Source of the DNA: Agapetus fuscipes
Lineage: Eukaryota > Arthropoda > Insecta > Trichoptera > Glossosomatidae
Direction of reading: 5' to 3'
Assembly (NCBI GenBank): GCA_951799405.1
Contig: OX637342.1
Location: 930,001 to 994,000, forward strand
Length of the DNA: 64,000 bases
Below are positions 1 to 10,452 of this stretch, one piece after another. Position numbers and translations under genes: made by a program. The notes beneath the pieces were generated by a model. That model made no database searches. It was not told the DNA's origin and saw nothing but the letters and a program-made list of their open reading frames with translations. The stretch's first letter is position 1, and every line of letters starts with the position of its first letter.

Positions 1-1190
1 TTCAAGAGCAGAATGGTTACAAATATATTTTTATAAAATAATTTTCAAAACAATTTTCAAAACAACTTTTTTTCCAAAACAAAAGCAAAATTCATAGACA
101 AAAAATTTTTTTTAAACACAAATGTAAGATTCAAAAATGCATTATTGTTAGGTATAATGAAATTAAAAATTTGAATACAATAAAAATAAAATATGTTAGT
201 TAAATAAAAATAATAATAGTAATAACAAATAAAAAACAAATTATTGCAATATTGGTGAAACATAGGGAATCTGCACATTCACTAAGTCTTTATTTTTATT
301 TTTGTAGATTTCCAACGCTTCCAGAGCCATCAGTCTCCTCACTTCACACTCAGAGTGCATTACCTCTACATTGGTAGTATCGAAAGTATGGTCTTTATCA
401 ATGCAATGGTCTGCCATCTCAGAGTATGCAGATAAGCCTCTGAGTGCTCTGGAATGTTCTTTAAATCTTGTGCGTACTGATCTCCCTGTCTCACCAATAT
501 ATAAAGCCTCACAGTCATTACATTTAATTTTATACACTCCACCCATATCCAATTTATCTACTTTATCCTTATTGTTGAACAGTAATTTATGTAGATTGTT
601 TTTTGTATAAAAAGCAAAGTTTATATCATGTTTTAAATTTTTTTTAATTTTGTATGAAATACTATTATTTACAAATAAACATTTTCGCCAAGGTCTATCT
701 AAATTTTGATTAGTAATTACAGGATAAATAATTTTTTTGAAAATGTCCTGGATATCATGTTTCTTAATTATCTGTTTTATTTCATTTTCTTTATACCCAT
801 TATTGATTGCAATACCCATAATACATTTGTATTCTTTCCTATATTCCTCATCATCAAGTGGCAACTGTTGTAACCTATGGGCCATGGCATGAAATGCTGA
901 CATCTTTTGAGAATATGGATGATTAGAAAATTTATGTATTATGGTATCTGTATACGTTGGCTTTCTAAATATTCCAAATTTAAATTGACTATTTACAATT
1001 TGGATGCTTATGTCTAAGAAATTTAAAACCCCCCCCTGTTCAATCTCTAAAGTGAATTGAAGTGACGAATTAATGGAATTAATGGATATTCGAGCATAAA
1101 CAAATAAAATAAAGTGAATTAAAACAATGTTTTACCATTTATATTTTTAAATATTTATAAAAATGGACTTTCACTGTGTTAACAGATCAA
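1..1190 (-). mobile_element. 5'-truncated Penelope-like retroelement
   Basis: The minus strand carries the C-terminal part of a Penelope-like element polyprotein (RT thumb/linker plus GIY-YIG endonuclease). Similarity to the RT end fades near 1090, so the catalytic palm of the reverse transcriptase is missing. DNA from about 1100 to 1190 abuts this break and resembles the outer arm of the foldback elements at 6598 and 39113 (a CAGTGAAA-like block plus an AAAACANTGTTTT block). That suggests a pLTR-type terminal repeat fused to a truncated body. The outer limits are approximate; 1-240 is taken as AT-rich 3' flank or UTR. Confidence 0.8.
241..1092 (-). CDS. partial Penelope ORF: RT thumb/linker and GIY-YIG endonuclease
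   Basis: The ATG-started part (903 to 241) is 220 codons, and the frame stays open upstream to about 1092, including the RT-end motif LNFLDISI followed by FRKPTYTDT, a Penelope hallmark. Counting from the internal Met, the GIY-YIG domain spans roughly residues 120-205: GVYKI at 122-126, a CxxC pair at C128/C131, YIG at 135-137, R141, H150, and a C-terminal Glu in the EALEI motif (195/198). In the family this nuclease nicks target DNA for target-primed reverse transcription. The internal Met is not a natural start; the real protein began far upstream. With the catalytic RT lost, the copy is non-autonomous, though no stop interrupts the remaining frame. Confidence 0.85.
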   Translation of the reverse strand, partial: RISINSINSSLQFTLEIEQGGVLNFLDISIQIVNSQFKFGIFRKPTYTDTIIHKFSNHPYSQKMSAFHAMAHRLQQLPLDDEEYRKEYKCIMGIAINNGYKENEIKQIIKKHDIQDIFKKIIYPVITNQNLDRPWRKCLFVNNSISYKIKKNLKHDINFAFYTKNNLHKLLFNNKDKVDKLDMGGVYKIKCNDCEALYIGETGRSVRTRFKEHSRALRGLSAYSEMADHCIDKDHTFDTTNVEVMHSECEVRRLMALEALEIYKNKNKDLVNVQIPYVSPILQ

Positions 1191-1438
1191 CACTAAAAAA
1201 TATTAATTTTTGTTTTGTTTGAACTAGTACATAAACAATTATTCACTCTTTTCTTTGTTGTTTTTTAAGACAAATCTTCCAAAGAAACAAAGAAACATTT
1301 CCAAGGTTCTCATGTACCACATTTTTCCACTTTTTTCTCAGTTAGGTATGGTAGATACTGTTACCTGTTACTATGGTACTTACCTATTACTATGGTACTT
1401 ATTACCTGTTTTGAACCAATTCTCATTATGTCTCATAA

Positions 1439-1692
1439 TGTCTAATCTAATCTAAGTTGTAAAGATATGTTACATTGGAGATTCACATTATATATAAATT
1501 TTCACAAGCAGACACGTACAAGTTCGCGCTTGCATATGCCGCATGTGAACCTACAAAATAAAAACCAAATCTCAGATGGACATACACCCTGCAACTCAGG
1601 GTGCACCCGAAACAGGGGTGACATTGGCAAAGTTAACCATTTTTACAGCATGGGTAGTCAGCCGCATTACGCATACACACCTATAAGTCAAG
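1439..1692 (-). repeat. R1 family copy
   Basis: Full-length copy of the most abundant family here. Read on its own strand, R1 starts with CTTGACTTATAGGTTGGTAT, continues through TGGTTCACTTTGCCAATG, CACCCCTGTTTCAGGGAAGG and a GCGGCATGTG block, and ends in TTGCAACTTAGAT plus a variable TTAGAT-type tail. Length is about 250 bp. I see no A/B boxes of a Pol III promoter and no terminal inverted repeats. The tail (seen here as TCTAATCTAATCTAAG) and several 5'-truncated copies suggest a non-autonomous retroelement. Confidence 0.85.
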
Positions 1693-1755
1693 AAAAAAAA
1701 TCCTTCGCGAGTTGCTTTATTTACTCGAGCGCTTTCGGTGCTTTTACACCATTCG

Positions 1756-2022
1756 CTCCCCCAGTTCTTGTTTATCGTATACGCCAATCTTGTCAAATAT
1801 GACTTTTTCATGCAGTTGTCTTATGAATCAGATTCTACACAATCTGAGCTAAGAAAAACCGAAAACTCGATAATGTGAGAGTTATTTTAAATAATTTTTA
1901 AATAAATTTCTTGTTTTTATAAGACACATTGGTCCAGCACACATGCAAAATGTTGTGCTCAGCAATGTGCTCATGTTAAATTTTCTCAATGGCGTATACG
2001 ATAAACAAGAACTAAGGCAGCG
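1756..2022. mobile_element. M2 MITE
   Basis: Inverted ends: CCCAGTTCTTGTTTATCGTA on the left and the complementary TACGATAAACAAGAACT on the right. The core includes GATAATGTGAGAGTT and ATAAGACACATTGGTCCAG, shared with copies at 18324, 21572 and 47184 and with the M1 family. Flanks of this copy may add a further outer inverted pair (GTTGCTTTATTT near 1713 and AAATAAAGCAAC near 2051), so the element may be longer. No coding capacity. Confidence 0.8.
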
Positions 2023-2128
2023 CATTGTCAAGAGAACTTTAAACAATCGAAAATAAAGCAACCCATGTAGAAAAACTTAAAAATATATTTATTCAATATG
2101 AATCATCACAAATTCAATACACAAACCT

Positions 2129-2420
2129 TAGACCGGTCCGTAGTCCTGTGGCAACACTTCGGACTCGTAAATGGAAGGTTGTGGATTCGAATCCCGGCGG
2201 AGCACAAAATATATACCATTTATATTTCGAATGTGCTCTTCGCTGAGTTGAAAACATCATACACCTTTACCAAGACCTAAGACCGGTCACTGAAAGGTCC
2301 ATCCAACCTTAAAACAACTGGGTCTTGCTTGAGAATTGGCGCTTTCTACAGCGACGACCTAGCTCGCAGAGGGCTCTTGAGGTGTGATACACACAAAAAC
2401 AGCGCTCACCAAATAAATCA
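2129..2420 (+). mobile_element. SA tRNA-derived SINE
   Basis: The head resembles a tRNA: A-box-like TAGTCCTGTGGCAACAC near 2141 and B-box GGATTCGAATCC near 2181. The body continues with ATGTGCTCTTCGCTGAGTTG, a GACCGGTC block, CAACTGGGTCTTGC and GAATTGGCGCTTTCTACAGC, and ends at CACCAAATAAATC. Such SINEs are transcribed by Pol III and mobilised by a partner LINE. The same family recurs at 7328, 20721, 22441, 33457, 42433 and 48388. Confidence 0.88.
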
Positions 2421-2875
2421 TCCTAATATTCTATATTCTTATTATTATTCAAAGTTTTCTTGTGTTTGGTTTTAAATGTGATAAGAACCCCATTAGGTAA
2501 GCGTTGCCCAGTGGCCGATACAATAAACATTGATAAGGCCATACACGGAAACATTTGTACAGAATTCCTTATCAACCGGGCAGGGAAACAGGGCTAACAG
2601 TTTATTAATGTGCTATGTGTAACGGTATACCAAATGCCATACCAGAGTGACAACTGATACAAGTAACACCTAATGCAATATTTACTTTCTTATGATTGCT
2701 CAACAAATTATATTACCTACTGCATTTATGCACGGATGACGAATTTGAAACCTTTGAATTGTTAATAAACTGCTTCTGATTTTACTACATACTGTTACGA
2801 ATACGTAATTGTGTGTATTTGCTTGTCAGTGTTAGTGTCTGTGAAGTCTCTAGATTTTACGTACTTATGTAAGTT
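2421..2875. other. unassigned AT-rich interval
   Basis: No ORF of note and no repeat shared with the rest of the window. The block near 2500-2600 has slightly higher GC but I cannot assign it. Confidence 0.5.
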
Positions 2876-3388
2876 CCTTGACTTATAGGTTGGTACGCGG
2901 CTGACCATCCATTCTGTAAAAAATGGTTCAGGGAAGGACGGTGAGAGTTGCAGGGTGTATGCTCATTTGAGATATGGGTTTTTGTTGTAGGTTAATGTTT
3001 TATGTTAGGTACCTAGTATTAAGACCGACTGACAAAAAGGGAATAAAGGGAATGTAATAGGTAAGCGTGAAAGGGGAAGACCTAGGAAAGAATCGATTGA
3101 TCAGATAAGTGAGATTGCGAATGAATGGAATTTATAGAGTGGAAACAAAAGAAGAATATGCATGAAAAGAGTGATGAATTTAGATGAGATAAAAGAAGTA
3201 TTCAAGGACAGAGTCAAGTAGAGGCACTTGTGTGGAGGTACCGGCCACCCCTAGAGGAATGGCGGCAGGATACAATACAAGACAAGGTTCACATGTGGCA
3301 TGTGCCAGCACGAACTTGTACGTGTCTGCTTGTGAATGCATATAATGTGAATCCCCAATGCAACATATATCAGCTGTAACTTAGAGTA
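2876..3388 (+). repeat. R1 copy split by a LINE insertion
   Basis: The 5' part (2876-2993) runs from CTTGACTTATAGGTTGGTAC to TTTTTGTTGTAGGTT; the 3' part (3285-3388) resumes at AGGTTCACATGTGGCATGTG and ends at GTAACTTAGAG. AGGTT is duplicated at 2989-2993 and 3285-3289, as expected for a target-site duplication around the inserted LINE end. The first half also lacks about 25 bases of the usual CACTTTGCCAATGTCACCCC block. Confidence 0.85.
2994..3284 (+). mobile_element. LINE 3' end (RTE-like C-terminus)
   Basis: Encodes a decayed ORF2 C-terminus: GKRERGRPRKESIDQISEI, an in-frame stop, then NKRRICMKRVMN and an LCGGTGHP-like ending. The GRPRK...DQI...CMK...VCKDR...RGSGHP signature recurs at 26240 and 40140 (plus) and at 16350, 29345 and 42205 (minus). 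It belongs to the C-terminal tail of RTE-type non-LTR elements. The copy is heavily 5'-truncated and flanked by the AGGTT duplication. Confidence 0.8.
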
Positions 3389-3400
3389 TTGGTCGAGATT

Positions 3401-3640
3401 GCTGAAATTCACTTACCTATTTTGCCTGGCCAGAAACAGGTATTAACTCTTTCAAATAATTATGCATTATTTAATATTTGGAACGAATTATATATTCATA
3501 ACTACCCAATGACATATTTTGAACCAGGGTCGATGCTATTTTCGATAGGGCATGACATAGGCGGGGTTCGAACCAGCGTTAGTGCCAATAACGCAGATTC
3601 GAGCACCAACATCTTATCCCCTCGACCAGTCCCCCAATGA
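3401..3640 (-). mobile_element. SC tRNA-derived SINE
   Basis: Minus-strand copy of family SC. The head (right end here) contains the B-box-like GGTTCGAACC complement near 3570; the body contains CCAATGACATATTTTGAACC and the tail block CTGGCCAGAAACAGGT. Sister copies at 28848, 31318, 35972, 48791 and 54765 share GGCCAAGTGGCTGATCTTTC-like heads and the CCTGTTTCTGGCCAGGCAGA tail. Confidence 0.75.
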
Positions 3641-3950
3641 TGTTTGAAACAAAGGCTTTCCAATACGATGGGAGGTGGAATTAGTGGAGGAAGGCGTTTT
3701 GCAGGCAGCGTTGACAGTGGTTCATCAAGGAGGCCAATACCTATCCCGGGTTGCCGTGCTGATGATGATGATGCTTGAAAACAATTGATACTAAAGTAGG
3801 TACCTTGGTCACTGGCATTTAATTGCATTCCAATGGCTTCCGGTTCAAGTACAAGCTGCAATTAAAATTATCAACAGTGGTTTAAACTTTGAATAATTGA
3901 GTGGAAAGTACATGGATTAATATCGAGTACATTTTTTTATTTCTTGCAAT
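3641..3950. other. unassigned interval
   Basis: Contains a short GATGATGAT run near 3760 and a minus-strand ORF overlapping the SC copy that shows no family features. Nothing supported. Confidence 0.4.
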
Positions 3951-3953
3951 TTT

Positions 3954-4165
3954 CCTGTCGATAGCTCAGTTGATAAAATGCTTGCGTTTCATAGCAGGAA
4001 GCTAGGGTTCGATCCCCACTGCGGGATGTGAGAAATGATATGGAGTTTCGGTGTAAGCCAGGTATTTACATGTATTTGCAATGTTTGCTGAGCTCTACTG
4101 TAAATGAAGCGTTTGGCGTAAAGCTGGCCCTTTTATCTGTGAAAATAAAAAGTTATCTCACGCTA
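3954..4165 (+). mobile_element. SB tRNA-derived SINE
   Basis: The tRNA-like head at 3954-4027 has A-box GATAGCTCAGTTGATAAAAT and B-box GGGTTCGATCCCC. After it come a TTTCGGTGT block and the tail with GGCGTAAAGCTGGCCC and CTGTGAAAATAAAAAG. Family SB is the second large SINE family here. Full copies at 28376, 30388 and 37255 (minus) and 46843 and 48673 (plus) end with CACATGCGACCCCTTCGGGG and AAGTTACACTATATGT. This copy is diverged and has lost part of the body. Confidence 0.8.
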
Positions 4166-4695
4166 CATTTGACGCCTTTTTGTATGGAAAATTGTCTATG
4201 ATTTTACGATATAAATTTGTCTTACCTTCACTAGTCTCTCGATTATTCGATACTCACATTTTTTTAATGCTGGATTATCGGAATGTCGGACAGAAGCTTA
4301 TAAAGGAAATTTGTGCTAATTAGTAAGAAACTAAATATGATTTAATTCAGGTTATTCTTAATGAAACTGAGATTTATTTATTAAACAGGATATATTTTGC
4401 ACAATATACGGTTACACAGTACTTCTCTGGCTCCATCGACTTCGCGTCACAATGTTTCAAGCGTATCTAGCTCTCCGCACCATTGCGGCTCGTATTTATA
4501 GGTACGAAAGAGACGATTCTTGCATGTTCTAGATTATTCCACATACTTCTACAATGGATTTTTCAGTTTCATATTTTTTCACACACCATCGTGCGGCGCA
4601 CGTACCTAGATACATATAGTACACACAAACTCATAGTTCGTAACAATATAAATTGCAATTGTACAATGTTCTACCTGTAATTGTTCTAAGAACTT
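4166..4695. other. unassigned interval
   Basis: AT-rich, with short unrelated ORFs only and no repeat from this window. Confidence 0.4.
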
Positions 4696-4925
4696 CCCAG
4701 TGCTTGTTTGGCTTATCTTTCATTTGAGTCAAACATGACCTTTAAATGAAATTATCTTAAAAATCACATTCTTTACAATCTGAGATCAGAAAAAACGTTG
4801 TTTTTAACATTTTCAAAATCAATTTCCAGCATTCATAAGATAGGGTACATTGATCCAGTACACGTTCAACCATTGCTGATGTGAAATAATATATGCAGGA
4901 GATAAGATGAACTAGCACTTAGGTG
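4696..4925. mobile_element. M1 MITE
   Basis: Starts with CCCAGTGCTTGTTTGGCTTA and ends with the partly decayed inverted counterpart GATAAGATGAACTAGCACTT. The core shares the CACATTCTTTACAATCTGAG and ATTGATCCAGTACACG blocks with the other M1 copies (10453, 20052, 22253, 22898, 47982, 57358) and with M2. No ORF. Confidence 0.75.
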
Positions 4926-4989
4926 ACGTAAAGGCACATGCAAAACGCTACGCATATATGTACATATTGCAATTTTTTTCCGTGTTAGG

Positions 4990-5095
4990 TATATCCGAAG
5001 GGTTCCGCATGTGGCGAGTGGAACATTTTTTTTTACAGGTAAGGGGGACGGCCTTACACCAACCACCTCAGTTAAGTGGGGAACAGGTGCGCACT
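4990..5095 (-). mobile_element. SB SINE tail fragment
   Basis: Minus-strand SB tail: GGTTCCGCATGTGGCGAGTG, a T-run, TTTACAGGTAAGGGGG and CCAACCACCTCAGTTAAGTG. The head is absent. Confidence 0.75.
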
Positions 5096-5460
5096 GATAA
5101 TGATTTCAGAATATGTTGGCGTTAATAATAATTTGTTTACTATAAATAAGCTGGGGGACCAACGCCTCCCATATGGCCGGCGAATTTCGTAGGCTCCACA
5201 ACACTTGATTTTAATCAGATTATTGTAAATAGCGCCCCGGCCCCCAAAGGTTTATCATACCTGAGCACACACAATTACCTGCCAACAAGAAACCACGTGA
5301 AATGTTGAGTAAGATGGTACAAGAAACATTATGGTTGTACCAAATAATCAACAACTATTATTTTCTAACATTCAATCATTCTTTTTTTCACTTCTTCAGT
5401 CAAGATTAAGAAATCTAATGGAAGTGATGGTGACCGCTATTTTTGTCGTCACAACTTATA
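5096..5460. other. unassigned interval
   Basis: A GC-richer block around 5150-5250 contains CGCCCCGGCCCCCAAAG, loosely like the ends of the hAT-like elements at 30961 and 50573, but too short to assign. Confidence 0.35.
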
Positions 5461-5466
5461 GGTTCC

Positions 5467-5720
5467 TTTCACTTATAGGTTGGTATGAGGCTGACCACCC
5501 ATAGGTACTGCAAAAAATGGTTCACTTTGCCAATGTCACCCCTGTTTCAGGGAAGGTCGGCAAGAGTTGCAGGGCTTATGTTCATTTGAGATTGGGCTTT
5601 ATATTGTAGGTCCACATGCGGCATGTGTGAGCGCGAAATTATGCGTGTCTACTTGTGGGAACTGGGAATGCATTTAATATGAATCTCAATTAATGATACA
5701 TATCTTTGCAACTTAGACTA
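5467..5720 (+). repeat. R1 family copy
   Basis: Near full length, from CACTTATAGGTTGGTATGAG to GCAACTTAGACT, with all internal R1 blocks including CACCCCTGTTTCAGGGAAGG and GCGGCATGTG. Confidence 0.9.
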
Positions 5721-5859
5721 AACCCTCTTCAATATTGTTTGTTCAATTATTCCATCAAGAGCCAGTTGTTGTAAGCTTAGATTTACCTTTTACTATCCAC
5801 TCATTGATAAAGGGACATTTTTTTTTCAAACCCAGCGAATATATAAGATTAAAATTGTG

Positions 5860-5937
5860 TTGTGCTCCACCAAGAATCGTACCCAAGGCCTTCAGATTAC
5901 AAGTCCGTGGGGTTAATCACTAGACTGCGAACCGAAA
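5860..5937 (-). mobile_element. tRNA-like SINE head (SA-like)
   Basis: On the minus strand, a tRNA-like segment with ATTAACCCCACGGACTTGTA and the ending CTTGGTGGAGCACAAC, like the start of SA. The body is missing. Confidence 0.5.
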
Positions 5938-6581
5938 TTTTGTACATTGTAGTATCGTTCACTATCGATTCTTTGCTTTTGTGCTCACTATCGATGTTTT
6001 AATCACATGATGTTGGTAAGCCGCGTAAACAACAGCTGCTGAGTAAAGCCAAACGTAAAATATTGTGAAGGAGTTTACTCACCAAGGAAGTCGTAAACTT
6101 ACAATTCTGTTTTATAATAATAATACATTTTTATTCCAGCTTAGTCATGTAGAGGGTGCAATACATGACCAGCCATAAAAAAATACAGCAATAGAAAAGT
6201 ACATGGAAGAAAAACACAAAAACAACTTGTAGGAAAACGAACACCAAGAAAATATTATCATATTTTTGAAATTGTGAAAAAATGGTATGTACTAAATTAT
6301 TATAAAAAAAAAACGTACCTATGAGGTGAAAGGTGTGTACGGATAGGAAGAAATGAAGACATTTCTGCTGCGACTCTCGTTACAAAGTTACTGTTACAGT
6401 TACCGAATCCCTATTTAGAGCTGCAGCATATAAAGCAAAAATTAATACATATTTTGTCTTCGATCTTACATAGTTCGTCACCTAGTATTTGTTTGGCTCA
6501 TCTACGATTTATTTGCCCTGAAGATGCAGACATTATTTGCAAAACCAGTCGTGCATTATTAAATTTTACTCGCCCCGTAAC
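5938..6581. other. unassigned interval
   Basis: No coding or repeat signal found. The last 16 bases before the next element (6582-6597) are its target duplication. Confidence 0.4.
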
Positions 6582-6597
6582 CACATACAATTTATTT

Positions 6598-6963
6598 TTT
6601 TGATTGTTATTTAATTAAACAACACCTTTTTAAACTTTAAACCACTCTTTATTTTCACAAATATATAATATATTAAAAAAATACTAATTTTTAAATATTT
6701 CAAATATTACAAACGTTTTCGACCAATATAGTCATCTTCAGGTAGTAAAAATTTGGTTGAAAACGTTTGTAATATTTACAAATTAGTAATTTTTAAATTT
6801 TTAATTAAAATTAAAGATAAATAAATAAAAATAAGTTTAAAATTAGTAATTAAAAATATTTGTGAAAATAAACAGTGGTTTAAAGTTTAAAAAGGTGTTG
6901 TTTAATTAAATAACAATAAAAAAAACATGAATTTTCACAGTGTTAATACACAAACCATAAAAA
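6598..6963. mobile_element. foldback element with 16 bp target duplication
   Basis: Two long AT-rich inverted arms meet around 6735-6760. Each arm ends internally in ACAAACGTTTTCGACC or its complement GGTTGAAAACGTTTGT, with TCATCTTCAGGT between them. ACATACAATTTATTTT stands on both sides (6582-6597 and 6964-6979). The right outer end reads CAGTGTTAATACACAAACC, whose complement recurs at the outer ends of the foldbacks at 39113 and 41706 and, diverged, beside the Penelope fragment at 1100-1190. I infer a pair of inverted Penelope-type terminal repeats. Confidence 0.85.
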
Positions 6964-6979
6964 ACATACAATTTATTTT

Positions 6980-7327
6980 GAATTTTTAATTATTTATTTT
7001 TATAAATTTTACAACAGCTAAGTCCGAAAGCTCGATGACTTTGCTTAAAGTGTTTACCTACTTGGGTTAAAGACAGATGGCTTTAGAAACCGATGTTTAT
7101 CGTCCAGCATCTCGCATGTCAGGTGTCGAAGAAAAAACAAAGGCGACGCACCAGTATGTCTCCTTACGAAAAGCTCGGACCGTGAATTAGCTTGCTTGGA
7201 TTAATATTCCTTAACCCTACAATGTTCAGGGAGGTTGGCACACCCAGTAGACAACAGCTGTGTATTTTGTTCTTAAATCAAGATAATTCCAAAAAAAAAA
7301 AAACAATAATAATAAACAAATGAGGAG
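6980..7327. other. unassigned interval
   Basis: No ORF or shared repeat; an A-run near 7292-7303. Confidence 0.4.
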
Positions 7328-7556
7328 GATTTATTTGGTGAGCGCTATTCTTGTGTGAATCATACCTAAAGAGCCTGGTCGTTGCTGTAGAAAGTGACAA
7401 TTCTCAAGCAAGATCCAGTTGATATAAGGCTGGATTAACCTATGGTGACCGGTCTTTGTTAAAGGCAGATTCATATGCAACTGAGCGAAGAGCGAATTTG
7501 AAATATTAAATATTTTTTGTGCTCCGACGGGTTTTAAAAAGCCCACAACCCACTTG
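7328..7556 (-). mobile_element. SA tRNA-derived SINE
   Basis: Minus-strand SA body and tail (TTTATTTGGTGAGCGCTATT, CAAGCAAGATCCAGTTG, GGTGACCGGTC, TTTGTGCTCCGACGGG). The tRNA-like head is decayed beyond the GTGCTCCG block. Confidence 0.82.
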
Positions 7557-7940
7557 AAACATTTAAAAAAAAAATACTACTTAAATGAAAGTAGGAGAAA
7601 TATTGAAATTATTTGCAAAATAAATTGGATTTTTTTCTACCCAACAAATAATAACATATATTTTTTTTCAAAAATGTTTTTAGATTTTCTCAGCAGGATG
7701 TAGATGCTTTTGAAGGTAGCAGAGTTCTGGAAAAGTTACTCACTATAGTTTTAATTACAAAATGAATAAGAAAAATTAAGGAATCGAAAAGGCAATGGAC
7801 CACGATCAAGTCCCGCAAGAACCAGTTCGAACATTTTTACAGTTCCCAATAATATACCTTTCCATCTTATAAAATTAGCCCCCCTCCCTGATTTCATTAG
7901 ACTATATGATATATCATCTAAGTTGCAAATATATATTAGA
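7557..7940. other. unassigned interval
   Basis: AT-rich, with homopolymer runs; nothing identifiable. Confidence 0.4.
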
Positions 7941-7942
7941 TT

Positions 7943-8156
7943 AAAGATTCATAGTAAATGCATTTCCATAAGTAGACAAGTATAAGTTCGCTCTTACACA
8001 TGCCGCATCTGGACTTCATTCCAACCCAATCTCAAAAGAATATGAGCCCTTCAACTCTTGCCGACCTTACCTGGAACAGAGGAGACATTGGCAAAGTGAA
8101 CCATTTTTTTACAGTATGAGTGACCAGGCACACAGCCCGCTATAAATCAAGGAATT
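7943..8156 (-). repeat. R1 family copy
   Basis: Diverged minus-orientation copy, from AAGTTGCAAATATATATTAG to CTATAAATCAAGGAAT, keeping the TTCACTTTGCCAATGTC complement. Confidence 0.8.
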
Positions 8157-9625
8157 AGGTCTGAAAATATCTAGTTGGTACCTATGTTTATGATGATGCT
8201 TGCACATCCTAGCGTTAAATACTTGTAATAATAATTTTGTATACAGCAGAGATCGTGGCATATGGCAGCTGCCTGTAACACAAAAAATCCAAGGTTATTA
8301 AAATTCCTTATCCAAAAATAATATACAAACCATTTTTACAAAAATAATCAAAAACTAAGGAACTGTTCTTATTGTATACATACACTCAGACCACTACATA
8401 CCTTAACCACTCGACCATTGCGTCGGAATATTTTTATCAAGAAAATAATTCTGCAGTCTTAAAAAATAGACAGTGTCAAAGTTACATTTAAAGTTATTTT
8501 TTTAAAGATCCCTGTGCAGGAGACTCCCTAGATTCAAGAGACTCTAGGAGTCTATGACACTTGTTGTAGTGCCGCAGAGGTGTTGGTAATGAAATACTTC
8601 TTCATAGTCTCAATAAATTTCTTTCATCGCTTGCATAATTAAAATGCGTTTATTTACTCATGGAAAATGCAAACGCATTGTTTATTTTCTTATCATGCAA
8701 TACTTTTTAATCATGTTTGGATAATTATCGTTTTTTATTGAAGTTGTCTGAGAAAACTTTACTAGTTTTAGTAAGAAAAACAAGAAAAATGCAATGGGAA
8801 CTAGACAAGGCGTGTTACAGAATACATAAAATATAAAATAATTACGAAGAACATTCATAGGTAACCGCAGAAACACTTCTACAGCCCTGGTAGTAAGATC
8901 TGTTCAGAAATATCGATCCTGCAGGAAAGAAATCATCCATCATCATCATCATCATCCTGCCTCCACCAGACCACAGCAACAGATCCTTGAAAGCAACTCT
9001 ACAGCATAATCTTATTCTTAGTAAACTTAAATTTAATACTATTTGAATGAAATAGTCGCGGTGTTATTTTCATTATTCTAGCAATATAAATCCTGTTTTT
9101 GTTTATACCAGAATCAGTATTTAAGCCTTCGCTTAGCGCGGGCTTAACTGAATAAATACTAGCCACAAAATACGCGCTAACAATAAAATGCCATGTTTGG
9201 CTTAGTACTGCTCCCCAAGTATAAATCTATTTGTTTTAACTCAACTATAGAGTACAAACAGAAAGTATATAGAAACTACAACTCTCAATAGGTGCTCTGT
9301 TTTAATTTCAATATATTTTTTGTTACACGCCAGGGTAGAGGTAAAATCTTATACTTGGGTTCTGTTACCCAAATCCCAACAAATATAAAATGGTAGATCT
9401 TGAAGAGAGCAATACCTTGGGTAAAAAACGTTTACGCAAGTGAATTAACGCATTATTTTAGAGTACAGCTTCTTCGACCCCCTTTTAATGCTTTTCTTTC
9501 ATACATTCTACGACGTGAAACAGTCATCGAGTATTTTAAAACTTGCATTGAAATGGGATAGCACACTAACATAGAATAATAATTTTTCAGATTTTTTTTT
9601 CGTTTTTCTATAGGTAACTATTATC
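8157..9625. other. mostly unassigned interval with an SA-tail fragment and a hairpin
   Basis: At 8508-8595 the block GGAGACTCCCTAGATTC plus ACACTTGTTGTAGTGCCGCA matches the 3' tail adjoining SA copies at 20721 and 22441 and the solo piece at 43203. A (CAT)n run lies at about 8934-8955. Near 9118-9177 AGTATTTAAGCC and GGCTTAACTGAATAAATACT form an imperfect hairpin. No gene is supported. Confidence 0.5.
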
Positions 9626-9629
9626 TATA

Positions 9630-9875
9630 ATCCAAGCTGCAAAGATATGTTAACATTTTAAGCTAACATTTAATGCATGCCCACAGACAGGCACATGTAG
9701 GTACGCGCCTACACATTATGCATGTGTGCATACAAATAAAAAAACCCTTACATGAACATAAACCTTGCAACTCCTGCCGCTTTTCCCTGAAACCGGGGTG
9801 GCATTGGCATTGGCTACCAATTTTTACAACACGGGGGGCCAGCCTCATACCAACATATCAGTCAAGGACCAATCA
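9630..9875 (-). repeat. R1 family copy (GGGGTGGCATTGG subfamily)
   Basis: Complete copy from ATCCAAGCTGCAAAGAT to CCAACATATCAGTCAAGGA. It shares variants with the outer copy at 14985 (AGGCACATGTAGGT, GTGTGCATACAAATAAAAA), so these two form a subfamily. Confidence 0.88.
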
Positions 9876-10452
9876 GTCGATGTTCAATGAAGAAATCTAT
9901 TAATTAGTATCTACAATATTTAAATTAATACGATCCCCATTCCACATCAAAATTTAAATTTAAAGTCACCAACATGACACAATTAAACCGGTATTTCTCC
10001 TGTCCCTGCAATCTTTTTTCATTTCATTCAGAGTCATAATCTTGTTCATGCAAGCTCTCCTTTTATTATTATGACTTGCTTTTTGGCGAAACGATTTTAT
10101 TATGTTTAAATGTAATGCTTTGTATTTTCATGTATTACATTCAATTTCGGCGAATGTACACATTAGTACTTTCTCCGCATTTGTTCGGATAATGACGTTT
10201 TTCCGCAGAGCCGTTAGCGCCCAATGTAAAATTAAATTGCTAGAATGTACCACACAAAGCAATAATTACAAGCGCGCATTCATACAACATAATCATTTCA
10301 TTTGCATACACTTCCTCTAGAGCAGTGATTTCGAAGCGGTGGCATGCGAGAGCCACTGAAAATGTCTCATACATCGATACTGTTGATACCTTAAACCCAG
10401 TTAATGACTCTGTATAAATCCCAAATCCATCCCATTATTGAGTTCAACACAT
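9876..10452. other. unassigned interval
   Basis: A 72-codon plus ORF (10102-10320) has no recognisable domain and is probably chance. Confidence 0.4.
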
